DNA from: a virus
IMG/VR virus record: IMGVR_UViG_3300032163_000886
Location: 1-39,091 of that record
Strand: one strand, 5' to 3'
DNA: 39,091 nt
Shown here: piece by piece, positions 1 to 8,386 of the stretch
How the letters are laid out: every line of letters begins with the position of its first letter
Position numbering within the stretch: the stretch's first letter is position 1
Translations under genes and position numbers: made by a program
The notes under the pieces: generated by a model
The model's input: only the letters and a program-made list of their open reading frames with translations
Databases searched by the model: none
What the model was told of the DNA's origin: nothing

Positions 1-821
1 AGGCCAAGACTAAAGCCCTGTTCCTTGATGAACTGATTAAGGTCAAACTGAGCTTGTTTAGCGCCCTTGGTTTCGGTAGTTTTAGCCAATTCACCAGCCC
101 TGGCCAGGTCCTCAAATGTTCTAGCCTTATAGAGATTTTGCTGGTTACGCTGTTGAGTGAATTGTTGCTCCTGACGACCTTCGGTTGTGGCGTTAGCTTT
201 CTGCGCCGCCGCTAACTGCTGTTGCCCGATACCACCAGAAGAAACATTTTTAGCCTGAGCTAAGCGCGCTTGGTCATAAGCTGTACCCGAATCAGTTTGG
301 AACTGGTCGGCAGTCGTATTTATTTGGCCCAAATTAGTATTTACGTCTTGTGTTGTACGCTGGCCCGTAATGTTATTTTGCTGAAGCGTATTATTTAACT
401 GGTCTTGTAGATCCTGAATATTGGTAGCAGTTTGAGCTTCTTGTTGTTTTTTCTCGTAGACTTGTTGAGAAACGAAGTCATTCAAAGATTTTGTATAAAA
501 TGGATTAACGGCACCCGCGGCAGCTTTACGAGCTTGCGATGCTATACCCGCTAAATTTAAATTTGGTGCATAAACTTGCTGATTAGCTTGCGCGTTAGCT
601 AAAGCCTGACGCTGTGCATTTATAAAAGCGTCCATGGCATTAGTTTGCGTATCAGCTTTAACAGGAGCTGTGATATATCTACGATTTCGTATATCATTAG
701 CCTGATAAATAGCAGCTCGATAGGCATTATCAGATGCGCTAGCTTGAGCATCTAAAGCTTTATTGGCATCATAGGCACCAAGAGTCGCGATATTCTTAAC
801 TGCTCCGAAGATATCTGCCAT
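1..821 (-). CDS. Partial Gln/Ala-rich virion protein, ejection-type (3' end outside window)
   Basis: The frame is open from the ATG at 821 to the edge of the window, giving the first 273 residues; the C-terminus is missing. The sequence is rich in Ala, Gln and Asn with long predicted helices and few hydrophobic stretches. The first 15 residues (MADIFGAVKNIATLG) could form an amphipathic helix. Composition and position, last after the fibre and nozzle genes, resemble the internal or DNA-ejection proteins of short-tailed phages; this is an analogy and I see no diagnostic motif. There is no Shine-Dalgarno before the start. Instead, promoter element TAGACCATTG lies 43 nt upstream and a -10-like AATAAT ends 6 nt before ATG. 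Confidence 0.6.
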   Translation of the reverse strand, partial: MADIFGAVKNIATLGAYDANKALDAQASASDNAYRAAIYQANDIRNRRYITAPVKADTQTNAMDAFINAQRQALANAQANQQVYAPNLNLAGIASQARKAAAGAVNPFYTKSLNDFVSQQVYEKKQQEAQTATNIQDLQDQLNNTLQQNNITGQRTTQDVNTNLGQINTTADQFQTDSGTAYDQARLAQAKNVSSGGIGQQQLAAAQKANATTEGRQEQQFTQQRNQQNLYKARTFEDLARAGELAKTTETKGAKQAQFDLNQFIKEQGFSLG

Positions 822-864
822 GTCTGTATTATTAAGTTATTCTTTTATAAAAAACAATGGTCTA
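822..864 (-). promoter_or_regulatory. Late promoter 1 (TAGACCATTG, leaderless)
   Basis: On the minus strand TAGACCATTG (855-864) is followed by T-rich sequence and AATAAT, which ends 6 nt before the ATG at 821. The TAG is the stop codon of the upstream gene. Distance from TAG to ATG is 43 nt. No ribosome site is present. Confidence 0.65.
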
Positions 865-1254
865 ATGGGGAACTTCGTATAAAACAGCACTAATTTCAAT
901 CGTTTGGGTAATGAGAGTAATCGATCCGCCTGTGCCATTAAAGATTGAAAAGGTGACGGTAATAGTGCTACCATCATAAGTTGCTAACTGGCTACAAGTT
1001 TCTGTGCTGACAGCTGTATAGGGGGATTGCCTGGAGCCTCCACTGATAGGACGTTTCTGTCCAGTCGTAAGATTTTTGGCATATAGGTCAGCCCTAGTTT
1101 TAACACGACTGTAAGGTATAACAGTTAAAAAATTAACTGTATTTCCGTTTCCTATACTACCTGAGATATTTATATTACTGATCAGAGTCTTATAGTTTAA
1201 ATAAGTATCTATTAAATTGCTTAACAGAACATTGTCTGGTCTAATTTGCGTCAT
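862..1254 (-). CDS. Small beta-rich phage structural protein, function unknown
   Basis: A 130-residue protein with alternating polar and hydrophobic residues, many Thr, Ser, Ile and Gly, and no signal peptide or membrane segment. It looks like a beta-sandwich appendage or fibre-associated protein, but I do not recognise a family. Its start overlaps the upstream gene by 14 nt and no clear Shine-Dalgarno precedes it, so translation is probably coupled. Its stop codon TAG is the first three bases of the promoter element that drives the next gene. The position between fibre-like genes and the ejection-type gene suggests a virion component. Confidence 0.6.
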   Translation of the reverse strand: MTQIRPDNVLLSNLIDTYLNYKTLISNINISGSIGNGNTVNFLTVIPYSRVKTRADLYAKNLTTGQKRPISGGSRQSPYTAVSTETCSQLATYDGSTITVTFSIFNGTGGSITLITQTIEISAVLYEVPH

Positions 1255-1945
1255 AGTAGATTCGATACCAGGCCCTTCTAGTGGCGTTACTAAATTTATC
1301 CATACGGATGGTAATAGTACTAGAAGTTATAATTAATCGGCATTCATCTTGGGCAAAGTCATAGCTGAAGGGATTACTAGCCCCTCCCGCATTCAGGGGC
1401 CAAACCTGATTGGCAAATGCTTCAAAGTAAACCTTGGTATTAGGAGTATAACCTAAGTTGTGGATTACGGTTTGAGTTTCGGTAATACCAAAAGTTCCTG
1501 GGGTAAAACTAAGTATATTTTGATCTTTAATCTTCTGATAATTTAATCGGCTATCAAATTGAATCGGATTATCGTTATAGATTTTAGTATCAATAAAAGG
1601 ATTAGTATTATCATAGTCATCTATCCATGAACAATAGACTTTATACTGAATTGGACCACTAGCTGCCGTCCCATGAAAAATATAAATGTATGTATTATCC
1701 GAATAGGCTAAGCTATTTACACCGCCATCTTCCCAAGTAACACCACCATCTGAAGACCATATCATTTCACAGGCAACTGGACGCGGTAAATTGTGGGCTA
1801 TTTTATAAACATGAATCGTGGCTATTGTACCTACTATAGCTACTAAATCTGTTGAATTGTAGGTACCAGAGAAGATTCTAACTATTTTATCAACAGGTTG
1901 CTGAGTATTAAAAGCTACATCAGTAATATTATCAATTAATGACAT
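1241..1945 (-). CDS. Phage appendage/fibre-like protein, unknown
   Basis: A 234-residue protein, probably extracellular and virion-associated. It contains an Ser-Asp-Gly-Gly-Val-Thr-Trp segment near residues 65-71 that resembles an Asp-box (BNR) turn of beta-propeller and sialidase-like folds. A single copy cannot establish that fold. The rest is beta-rich with many aromatic residues (IHNLGYTPNTKVYF around residues 163-176), as often seen in receptor-binding appendages. The gene overlaps both neighbours by 14 nt, indicating a translationally coupled tail operon. The start at 1945 lies inside the end of the previous gene without a strong ribosome site. No enzymatic motif is evident. Confidence 0.6.
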   Translation of the reverse strand: MSLIDNITDVAFNTQQPVDKIVRIFSGTYNSTDLVAIVGTIATIHVYKIAHNLPRPVACEMIWSSDGGVTWEDGGVNSLAYSDNTYIYIFHGTAASGPIQYKVYCSWIDDYDNTNPFIDTKIYNDNPIQFDSRLNYQKIKDQNILSFTPGTFGITETQTVIHNLGYTPNTKVYFEAFANQVWPLNAGGASNPFSYDFAQDECRLIITSSTITIRMDKFSNATRRAWYRIYYDAN

Positions 1946-2315
1946 CGTTAATACTAAAACCCGACTTGGTGATTATAAAGCCACGAGTACCACCAGGAAA
2001 TACTCTGAAACTTAAGAACTCTTTGTTATTAGTATCAACCATACCTATTTTATTATTCTCACCATCTAGAGTAATATCACCAATACTTAGAGTTCCTTTT
2101 AATCTAATATCACCTGTCCAATCACCAACTTGACCAACATTACCAGTTCTAAATGTATCACCTATGACCCCAGTGACCTGTGCTCCATCGTACCTAATAG
2201 CCATACTGGGAGGCCCAGGCGAGGCTAAGTTGGCTTGGACCACGCCATCTATAGACCTCGATAAGAAACCGTCGAAGCCGGCTGTCTCGTAAGTATAATC
2301 TATTTGCGGGTTCAT
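1932..2315 (-). CDS. Small phage tail-fibre-like protein, unknown
   Basis: A 127-residue Gly/Asp/Thr-rich protein with a repeated pattern of short strands and turns (GDIRLKGTLSIGDITLDGEN around residues 68-87). This resembles the shaft segments of phage fibres and pyocin-like appendages. The start ATG at 2315 follows a good ribosome site (CGGAGGCGAGTTA then ATG). The start shares one base with the upstream stop region, so it is co-transcribed with the nozzle-like gene. I do not recognise a named family. A structural role is inferred from composition and neighbours. Confidence 0.6.
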   Translation of the reverse strand: MNPQIDYTYETAGFDGFLSRSIDGVVQANLASPGPPSMAIRYDGAQVTGVIGDTFRTGNVGQVGDWTGDIRLKGTLSIGDITLDGENNKIGMVDTNNKEFLSFRVFPGGTRGFIITKSGFSINDVIN

Positions 2316-4330
2316 TAACTCGCCTCCGAGACAAACATTTCTTCCAGGCTAAAGTAGGTCGTTAGACCATTAATAATTGGCGGGTCGCCACTATCATTAT
2401 GAACTATCTTATAATCAATATCACGCGACACCTTGAGCTGGCCAGCCTGCGGGAAGATTAACTGCGTAATAGTATCGTTAATTTCACCAAGTGTGTTGAA
2501 CGGACCACCATCGAGCGAGTACTGAAGTATGGCATTACGAGCATTTTCGGAATCTACCAAAACTGACATGTATTTCTTCTTTTGGTCTGTCCCAAAGTTG
2601 TCGCGGCCAATCTCAATTTCCATCGGTATAGGGTCAAAATTATCCAAATTAGTAGTTTCATCCCTAAATAAACGGCCCGTTTCGTCAGTAAAGTAAGGCT
2701 TAGTGTAGCCATTCATTGTGTAGTTGAATTGGAAACGAATCTCGCGCTTGTGCTCTTCGGTCCACCAACTGTTCAAATCCATGTCGTAACAAAGACGGAT
2801 AACTTTCTTAGTGGATGCGAGTGTTGTAGTAGTAGTTGAACTTGTACTAAAACTAGTTGAACTTGAAGTACTGGAAGTGGATAAACTAGTCGATGATGTA
2901 CTGTTTGAAGTACTCGAAGTCGATGTACTCGAAGTCGATGTACTTCGTGAAGTTGAGCTGGTAGAGGTTGTTATAGACGCGGTTGTAGTCGAGACGGATG
3001 TGGAAGAAGTTGAAGTAGAAGAGGTGCTAGTAGACGTAGTCGTAACTGTAGTTGAGGAAGTGGAGGTTGAAGTAGTAATGCTGTCTAGCGGCAGTAATTC
3101 GCCAACTGCTAGTTTATAAACCTGACCAACTACGCCTGCTGAGGCAAAACGGAAGTTGGTTTGATTAATCGCATTAATGTAAGGAGTAATAGTTCTGGAT
3201 AGTAATTTAGGCGGATTACCCGTAGTATCGTTATAACCCCAGACACCCGTGTTGTGCAGCCAAATAGTCCAGCCGCCAATATTTTGAATAGTTTCATGCG
3301 AAACGCAGCCTATAGTATCGGAAACAGTTATAAGATTGGCTCCGTCCCATTTAGATACAGAGTTTTTAGTAAATAGTAATAGACGGTTATTGTTCTTGCC
3401 GTGGCCCGTAAAGGTAGCCCGAGCTTCTTTGGGGTTTTCTATTTTCTCCCAATCGGAGCTTTCGGGCGTGGGATAATCGGTATTCCAAAATCTAGATAAG
3501 GTGCCTTTAGTGCCTGTTAACCAGATTTCATCATTATCTAGAACTGTAATACTGGTAGGGTTAAAACTTATTCGGTTATTCTTTTTGTCAACAGAAACTA
3601 TTGGGAGGGCACTAACTATTTTTGCTTCAGTACCCGCAGAGTAAATATCAACTGTCATACCAGCTTTTAAGTATTGGACTAGGTTGACCCTTAATTGGTT
3701 CAACAAACCTGATTGGTCGGTCTGGATCAAAGTTATATAACCTAATGGTGGCGAGGAGATATAGAATCTGTCATAGTAATATTTGCCACCTATAAAACAG
3801 TTTATGGCATAGAGTTGACGACCATATTCGGCAATGAATTTACAGGCGGGGGCATTGAATACATTGCTTGTAGTGGATGGAATCAAAGTAGCGTCAACAC
3901 TCGTCAATGGCATATAGGTGTTGGAATCAGATACCCCAGCCACATATAATTTGTCTAAATCATTGAGCATCTGAAAGCGAGTATTGATTGCGGCATTGGT
4001 AAGTAAATTAGTCCAATAACCACCGATATCCAGATATCTCAAGGTGGCATTAGTATTAGCGGTATTATTGATACCAACTATAACTCGATTATCGGTATTG
4101 TAGCGAAAGATTATAGCTCCCAGAGAGTCATTGCCTGATTCAATAGTCTGACCGACCTTTTCATAGCCATTGCGGCGCTTAGCCGACCCAATGATATCGT
4201 TATAAACAGCATTTTTAGTAGCTTTGACCTCATTACGCTTACGTAGCAAATGAGAGGTGCCAACTTGAAGGCCGCCTGATAAATCTAGGATGGGATATGG
4301 CTTTGGGTAATTATATAGTTGCCGTGGCAT
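2315..4330 (-). CDS. Nozzle/tail protein with internal Ser/Thr mucin-like insert
   Basis: A 671-residue protein. The N-terminus (LDLSGGLQVGTSHLLRKRNE, residues 16-35) and the next 350 residues match the pattern of phage tail proteins with repeated propeller-like blades. These tail-hub or nozzle proteins typically begin with an 'FSGGLQTGTNPFLLKDNE'-type segment. Residues about 418-508 form an almost pure Ser/Thr block inserted before a C-terminal beta-domain of about 160 residues. The Ser/Thr block resembles those at 6894-8237 and 26546-27382. A ribosome site (AGGGGATAATGT) precedes the ATG at 4330. Function as nozzle or stopper is inferred from position next to the adaptor-like gene. The insert could be a hinge or a glycosylated surface patch. 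Confidence 0.65.
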   Translation of the reverse strand: MPRQLYNYPKPYPILDLSGGLQVGTSHLLRKRNEVKATKNAVYNDIIGSAKRRNGYEKVGQTIESGNDSLGAIIFRYNTDNRVIVGINNTANTNATLRYLDIGGYWTNLLTNAAINTRFQMLNDLDKLYVAGVSDSNTYMPLTSVDATLIPSTTSNVFNAPACKFIAEYGRQLYAINCFIGGKYYYDRFYISSPPLGYITLIQTDQSGLLNQLRVNLVQYLKAGMTVDIYSAGTEAKIVSALPIVSVDKKNNRISFNPTSITVLDNDEIWLTGTKGTLSRFWNTDYPTPESSDWEKIENPKEARATFTGHGKNNNRLLLFTKNSVSKWDGANLITVSDTIGCVSHETIQNIGGWTIWLHNTGVWGYNDTTGNPPKLLSRTITPYINAINQTNFRFASAGVVGQVYKLAVGELLPLDSITTSTSTSSTTVTTTSTSTSSTSTSSTSVSTTTASITTSTSSTSRSTSTSSTSTSSTSNSTSSTSLSTSSTSSSTSFSTSSTTTTTLASTKKVIRLCYDMDLNSWWTEEHKREIRFQFNYTMNGYTKPYFTDETGRLFRDETTNLDNFDPIPMEIEIGRDNFGTDQKKKYMSVLVDSENARNAILQYSLDGGPFNTLGEINDTITQLIFPQAGQLKVSRDIDYKIVHNDSGDPPIINGLTTYFSLEEMFVSEAS

Positions 4331-4333
4331 ACA

Positions 4334-5548
4334 TTATCCCCTAAATCGTTTGATGGTGCTATTAGGAATACTGAAACTTCTTGGACTTCCTTGGTCTTTA
4401 CGATCCAAGCCTTTAAGTTTATTTTTCTCAATTTGGTACTGACCAAAATAAGTATTAGCTACGTTGTTCATGGTAACATCGGAAATACCTCGTTTTTGGT
4501 AATACATGGCTTTGCAGTAAAGTTTATAAATTTTAGGTGTAGGCGTTTGAATAATATCGCCTTCAGAATCGATTACACTGAAGAAAGACCAGTAGTGTAG
4601 ATAGAAAACATTACTTAAAGTCGTGGCCGCGTAATTTGAAAAACGAAAGCGATTAACTGAAGTGTCAAGTGTCATAGCCGCTGGCTTCTTGTCACTTTGA
4701 GTAGTTGAATCATTTGTATTGTCTGAGTAAGTATTTCTAAATTTCTCGGGCGACAATACTTTGCCAATAGTATCGGTTACATTTGTTGCTGGAGTGGTAG
4801 TAGAATCAGTAAAGTTATAATCCATGTAATCAAACTTCCACATGGTTTGTTTACCATTAGAGTCGGTGGGGAAGTCAATATAATTACGTCCCGCGGTTCT
4901 AGTTAGGGCCATACGAGCGTGTAGGAAGTCATAAGGTTTGGAAACTTGAGCGGTTAGGTCATCATTAATATCATTGAAGTAGCCTAGCAATTCAGTACGG
5001 GTAATATTTAATTCATTTTGGTCTGAAACTTCAGTTAGAATCTCATCTATAATATTTCCAACTTGTTCTCGTCGCCAGCCAGTTCCGCCTATAACATCAG
5101 AAAAGGCACTCTCCAAGGTAGATATTGAATGGTAAACTGTAGTTTTATAAAAGTAAGCTGAAGCACCCGTTGTATCATCATAGACAGTTTGTAAGCTAGC
5201 ATTATCTACGTCAAGATTCTGAGTGGAGATAATGGTGTAAGTACCACTTGAGGTAGTAGTAGAACGATAGAATCTGACTTGATCAAAGCGTAGTTTATAA
5301 ACTGGGTCATCAGCTGAATGTGAAAAGACTGTAGCTCCAACAGTCATGGTATTACCGTCAACATTGACATTAGAAACAGTTACAACTTCTGTTTTTTCTT
5401 GGCCCATTTCACCAATCATGATACGGTCATTAACAGCGAATCTATCTGAGTTTTTAACTAGAATAGAAGTTACTCCTACTGAGTAAGGATTTAAAAGAAA
5501 GGATTTCTCTAGGTCTATGGTTTCTGGGTTAAAGGCTTTTATGATCAT
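4334..5548 (-). CDS. Head-tail adaptor or tail-tube-like structural protein
   Basis: A 404-residue protein from the ATG at 5548, which follows AAGGATATAT. An eight-residue longer frame exists but its start lacks a ribosome site. The N-terminal 130 residues are beta-rich with SILVKNSDRFAVNDRIMIGE, a pattern found in phage baseplate and tail proteins. The middle (about residues 150-215) is helical (DEILTEVSDQNELNITRTEL), reminiscent of adaptor or tail-tubular proteins of short-tailed phages. The C-terminus (about 340-404) is basic. It sits in one operon between the fibre at 5557 and the nozzle-like gene. The exact class is not resolved by reading alone. Confidence 0.55.
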   Translation of the reverse strand: MIIKAFNPETIDLEKSFLLNPYSVGVTSILVKNSDRFAVNDRIMIGEMGQEKTEVVTVSNVNVDGNTMTVGATVFSHSADDPVYKLRFDQVRFYRSTTTSSGTYTIISTQNLDVDNASLQTVYDDTTGASAYFYKTTVYHSISTLESAFSDVIGGTGWRREQVGNIIDEILTEVSDQNELNITRTELLGYFNDINDDLTAQVSKPYDFLHARMALTRTAGRNYIDFPTDSNGKQTMWKFDYMDYNFTDSTTTPATNVTDTIGKVLSPEKFRNTYSDNTNDSTTQSDKKPAAMTLDTSVNRFRFSNYAATTLSNVFYLHYWSFFSVIDSEGDIIQTPTPKIYKLYCKAMYYQKRGISDVTMNNVANTYFGQYQIEKNKLKGLDRKDQGSPRSFSIPNSTIKRFRG

Positions 5549-5556
5549 ATATATCC

Positions 5557-6645
5557 TTATAGGTAGGCACAAACAGCCTTTAATATTGTGGGGGTCATGG
5601 TAGAGCCAAGCACTTCTAACGTCCCCGCACCTGTTTTACCCATGAGGGTATAAGTAGCAGATGCTGCAAGACTAATATCTTTTTCAGCTTGTCCAGTGTA
5701 GCTAGTTGCTTTCGAACCAGTAGCAGAGCTTAGGTTATTGAGGACTAAGCTTAGTTGAGTATCTGTTTCAGTTGAAGCATCTGACGATAATGTTATTCGC
5801 CCATTGTATGAACTGGTTGAGCTGGTGTTTATGTCAAAATGTGCTTTTAGGGACAGTTTCCAAGCCCCTATTGGAACAGTTATTGCATCTGTTAGGGTAG
5901 CCAGAGTAGCGCTAGTTGTGGTTCTGTCGCTAGAACTTGTTGTAGCTACCGTCCACTTAGTTGGGTTTATTGGAAAGCCAAAAGGCGCTTTTTGGGATGA
6001 ATACTGTGGTGATGTAATAGCATTATTAGTTAGAATATAATCTGTGCCAAAATAGCCTGTAAGCGAAGTAGCCGCTACGGCCGTAATAATAAAATATTGT
6101 TGTCCATTATTCTGGATACTGCCTTTCATACCCACTGAGTATTTATTAGTTGCATTAGATGGTACAGTAATTACCCCTGTAACATTAGTCGCGTCCCACG
6201 AAGAGAAACTCCAACTTTCATTAGCGTTAACCCATCCAGTTAGAGTATCTTGAAATGTAGGGCTGGAGATAGTTGGGGAATTAATAGTCGGCGATGTATA
6301 AATTGCGCTTCCTGAAACAGTTCCCGAAATAGCAGGGTTACTAAATGTACCTGATGGCAAGGTTAAGCCACTTAAGCTAGTTTGGCCAATACCACCGTTA
6401 TTGACAGGTAAAGTTCCGGTTACATCAGTCGTGAGCCCAACTTGTGCCCAAGTAGAAGTCCCAACCCCATTACCTCTTAAAACCGTATTATTAGTTGAAG
6501 TTGAAGCTCCAGTCCCAATTTTAGTCTGAGTAGCTACAATTTCAGCTTGTTCAGAGTTATGTTGAGAGGCATGAGAGTCTGCGGCTAATGTATCACTAGC
6601 ATTAAAACCAGCGAACGAACTAATAGCGCCAGGAAATATAGGCAT
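5557..6645 (-). CDS. Phage tail fibre protein
   Basis: A 362-residue fibre. Residues 1-60 give the virion-attachment style start (FPGAISSFAGFNASDTLAAD, then SQHNSEQAEIVATQTKIGTG). A glycine/Ser/Thr shaft follows with the common fibre motif LPVNNGGIGQTSLSG (about residues 80-95) and ISPTF-type repeats. The C-terminal half is a beta-rich knob. Such proteins bind host surface receptors. There is no Shine-Dalgarno. The gene starts 42 nt after a TAGACCATTG promoter element, so a leaderless transcript is likely. It ends just before the adaptor-like gene. Confidence 0.8.
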   Translation of the reverse strand: MPIFPGAISSFAGFNASDTLAADSHASQHNSEQAEIVATQTKIGTGASTSTNNTVLRGNGVGTSTWAQVGLTTDVTGTLPVNNGGIGQTSLSGLTLPSGTFSNPAISGTVSGSAIYTSPTINSPTISSPTFQDTLTGWVNANESWSFSSWDATNVTGVITVPSNATNKYSVGMKGSIQNNGQQYFIITAVAATSLTGYFGTDYILTNNAITSPQYSSQKAPFGFPINPTKWTVATTSSSDRTTTSATLATLTDAITVPIGAWKLSLKAHFDINTSSTSSYNGRITLSSDASTETDTQLSLVLNNLSSATGSKATSYTGQAEKDISLAASATYTLMGKTGAGTLEVLGSTMTPTILKAVCAYL

Positions 6646-6687
6646 GGCTTTATCTAATAATAGGATTAGTTAAAAAACAATGGTCTA
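6646..6687 (-). promoter_or_regulatory. Late promoter 2 (TAGACCATTG, leaderless)
   Basis: TAGACCATTG (6678-6687), then TTAGAT ending 6 nt before the fibre gene ATG at 6645. TAG is the stop of the 69-residue gene. Distance from TAG to ATG is 42 nt. Confidence 0.65.
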
Positions 6688-6894
6688 TCGACTTCGTTTT
6701 ATGCTCACTTTGGGAATATATGACTTAATCTGACTTTGCGCAATATCAACAGATGTTGTTGGCCCACCGACTAAAGCTGTTATACTATCTACTTTCGCGA
6801 CAGTATCATCTACTAAAGTAGCATCACTAGTAATAGGCGTAATGGTATGACCTTGGTGTTTAATAATTGTTATTGGTATATCTGTTGTTGCCAT
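6685..6894 (-). CDS. Small phage protein downstream of Ser/Thr-rich protein, unknown
   Basis: A 69-residue protein with a Thr/Ile/Val/Asp-rich body and a basic tail ending KVSIKRSR. Its start shares TAATG with the stop of the Ser/Thr-rich protein, so the two are translationally coupled and probably act together. No known family recognised. The stop codon TAG forms the first bases of the promoter element for the fibre gene at 6645. It may be a small fibre cap or chaperone, but this is only inferred from position. Confidence 0.55.
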   Translation of the reverse strand: MATTDIPITIIKHQGHTITPITSDATLVDDTVAKVDSITALVGGPTTSVDIAQSQIKSYIPKVSIKRSR

Positions 6895-8237
6895 TAGTGT
6901 ACCCTCAATTTAATTCGTTTAATTCTGACATCGTCGGTTTGTATACTCATTCTATTGACTTCTGGTCTAATTGTACCTCTAGGATCATCGGTTTGTACAC
7001 TCATTCTATTTATCTCTGGTTTGATTGTACCTCTAGGAATCATATTGTAGTCAATCAGGGTTGTTGTAGTGGAAATACTGGTTGAAGTGGATGACGTACT
7101 TACTGATGTGGATGTAGAACTTGTGGAAATTGAGGTGCTTATACTGGTCGAGACAGATGTGGATGTGCTGGAAGTGGAAACTGAGGTAGAGGTAGAGACA
7201 CTGGTAGACGTGCTACGACTGGTTGAGCTAGTTGATAAGCTTGTCGAAATACTCGTACTGGTTAAAGAAGTTGAAATACTTGTCGAAATACTGGAACTTG
7301 TGGAAGATGTAGAAAATGACGTGCTAGTAGAGCTGGTGGATAGAGAAGTCGATGTGGAGGTTGAACTTGTCGAAATGCTTGTGCTAGAGCTGGTAGAGCT
7401 GGTACTCAACGAAGATGAAGTCGAGGTACTTGTTGATGATGTACTAATCGAAGTTGAGATACTAGTTGAACTGGTACTAAAACTGGTGGAAGTGGAAGTT
7501 GAAGATGTACTTATACTGGTCGAGGTGCTGGAAGTCGAAATAGAACTTGAGGTACTAGAGGTTGATATACTCGTTGACGTAGAGCTAGTGGAAATTGAGG
7601 TCGAAGTACTAGTACTGCTTGTACTAACAGATGTGGTCGTACTGAGCGAAGTTGACGTAGATGTGCTAGATGTTGAAATCGAGGTACTGGTCGACGTACT
7701 GCTAGTCGAAATAGAAGTGGAAGTTGAGCTGGTACTGATGCTCGTGCTAGTCGAGCTTGTAGAGATTGATGTTGACGACGACGTGCTAGAAGTCGAAGTT
7801 GTGACCGAAACCGTTGTAGATGTACTAGTTGATACCGACGTGCTAGTCGAAGACGTAGAAAACGAAGTACTTGTTGAAGTTGAGCTAGTGGAAATGCTAG
7901 TGCTTGTGCTGGTACTTGATGTACTTGTTGAAGTTGAGGTGCTAGAAGTACTGATACTGATCGAGGTTGAACTTGTTGAAATACTAGTGGAGGTCGATGT
8001 ACTGGTAGATGAGGTGCTAAAACTTGTTGAAAATGATGTTGACGTGCTAGTACTGCTGGTAGATAACGAAGTCGAGGTGCTGGTTGAAGATGTGCTTATA
8101 GATGAGCTGGTGGAACTTGTAGAGATACTAGTGCTTGTACTGCTGGATGTGGAGCTGGTTGATGTAGTTGTAGCCGCCGCTTCTGGACCATAATATTGCC
8201 CAAAATACGGCTGCCCAAAGTAATTAGTGCCAGCCAC
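6894..8237 (-). CDS. Mucin-like Ser/Thr-repeat virion protein
   Basis: A 447-residue protein of extreme composition. Residues 1-20 are Gly/Tyr/Phe/Gln-rich (YFGQPYFGQYYG). Residues about 22-392 are almost only Ser and Thr in STSSTSTS-like units, with single Ile, Leu, Val or Phe residues always flanked by Ser/Thr. The tail carries two tandem 18-residue units (RGTIKPEINRMSVQTDDP and RGTIRPEVNRMSIQTDDV) and a basic end. The start is GTG at 8237, preceded by AGGA. Such blocks are extended, heavily O-glycosylated stalks in other proteins. The glycosyltransferase cassette next door makes that attractive here, but glycosylation is inferred. It lies among fibre genes, so a virion or host-contact role is likely. 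Confidence 0.75.
   Translation of the reverse strand: MAGTNYFGQPYFGQYYGPEAAATTTSTSSTSSSTSTSISTSSTSSSISTSSTSTSTSLSTSSTSTSTSFSTSFSTSSTSTSTSTSISTSSTSISISTSSTSTSTSTSSTSTSTSISTSSTSTSTSFSTSSTSTSVSTSTSTTVSVTTSTSSTSSSTSISTSSTSTSISTSSTSTSISTSSTSTSTSISTSSTSTSTSLSTTTSVSTSSTSTSTSISTSSTSTSISTSSTSSSISTSSTSTSISTSSTSTSTSFSTSSTSISTSISTSSTSTSTSSSLSTSSTSSSTSISTSSTSTSTSLSTSSTSTSFSTSSTSSSISTSISTSLTSTSISTSLSTSSTSRSTSTSVSTSTSVSTSSTSTSVSTSISTSISTSSTSTSVSTSSTSTSISTTTTLIDYNMIPRGTIKPEINRMSVQTDDPRGTIRPEVNRMSIQTDDVRIKRIKLRVH
6931..7038 (-). repeat. Two tandem 54-bp repeats in the C-terminal tail
   Basis: Copies at 6931-6984 and 6985-7038 are in frame and encode RGTIRPEVNRMSIQTDD and RGTIKPEINRMSVQTDD-type units. The two copies differ at a small number of positions, consistent with a duplication that has started to diverge. 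They end the Ser/Thr-rich protein and may be a binding or attachment tag. Confidence 0.85.
7060..8170 (-). repeat. Ser/Thr-encoding degenerate repeat tract
   Basis: About 1.1 kb encoding roughly 370 Ser/Thr residues. The protein repeats are strong but the DNA repeats are poor. Ser is encoded by both AGY and TCN codons and Thr by ACA, ACC, ACG and ACT in mixed order, so neighbouring units differ at many bases. The tract has no stop codons on the opposite strand, which produces a misleading antisense open frame of 374 codons. Confidence 0.85.
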
Positions 8238-8245
8238 TTAATTTC

Positions 8246-8386
8246 CTAATCCTTTTTTTGCTCTAAGCCAGCTATCCTAGCGCTTATCTCTTGAATCTCT
8301 TTTTGCAGTTGTTGGATTTGGACTTGTAAGGCTTCGGCTTGGCGAAGTTTATCGTAGGCTTCAGCCTTTAATTGGTTGACTTCCAT
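8246..8386 (-). CDS. 46-residue coiled-coil peptide
   Basis: A short frame of 46 residues starting MEVNQLKAEAYDKLRQAEAL and ending GLEQKKD. It has a clear heptad-like pattern of Leu/Ile and Gln/Glu/Lys and should form one coiled-coil helix. A strong ribosome site (TAGGAGCAGTAG then ATG) supports it being real. The start lies 26 nt inside the end of the upstream gene and the stop lies 9 nt before the Ser/Thr-rich gene, so it fits the operon exactly. It could trimerise or chaperone a fibre. No family recognised. Confidence 0.65.
   Translation of the reverse strand: MEVNQLKAEAYDKLRQAEALQVQIQQLQKEIQEISARIAGLEQKKD

Noticed and set aside
7069-8193. 374-codon antisense open frame rich in Val, Leu, Glu and Asp
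   Set aside because: It is the reverse of the Ser/Thr codon tract, where stop codons are rare by composition. The repeat pattern of the real gene explains it. The same applies to the antisense frames at 2811-3119 and 26556-26759.
6894-8237. CRISPR-like or minisatellite array
   Set aside because: No conserved DNA repeat unit or spacer pattern; the repetition exists only at protein level.
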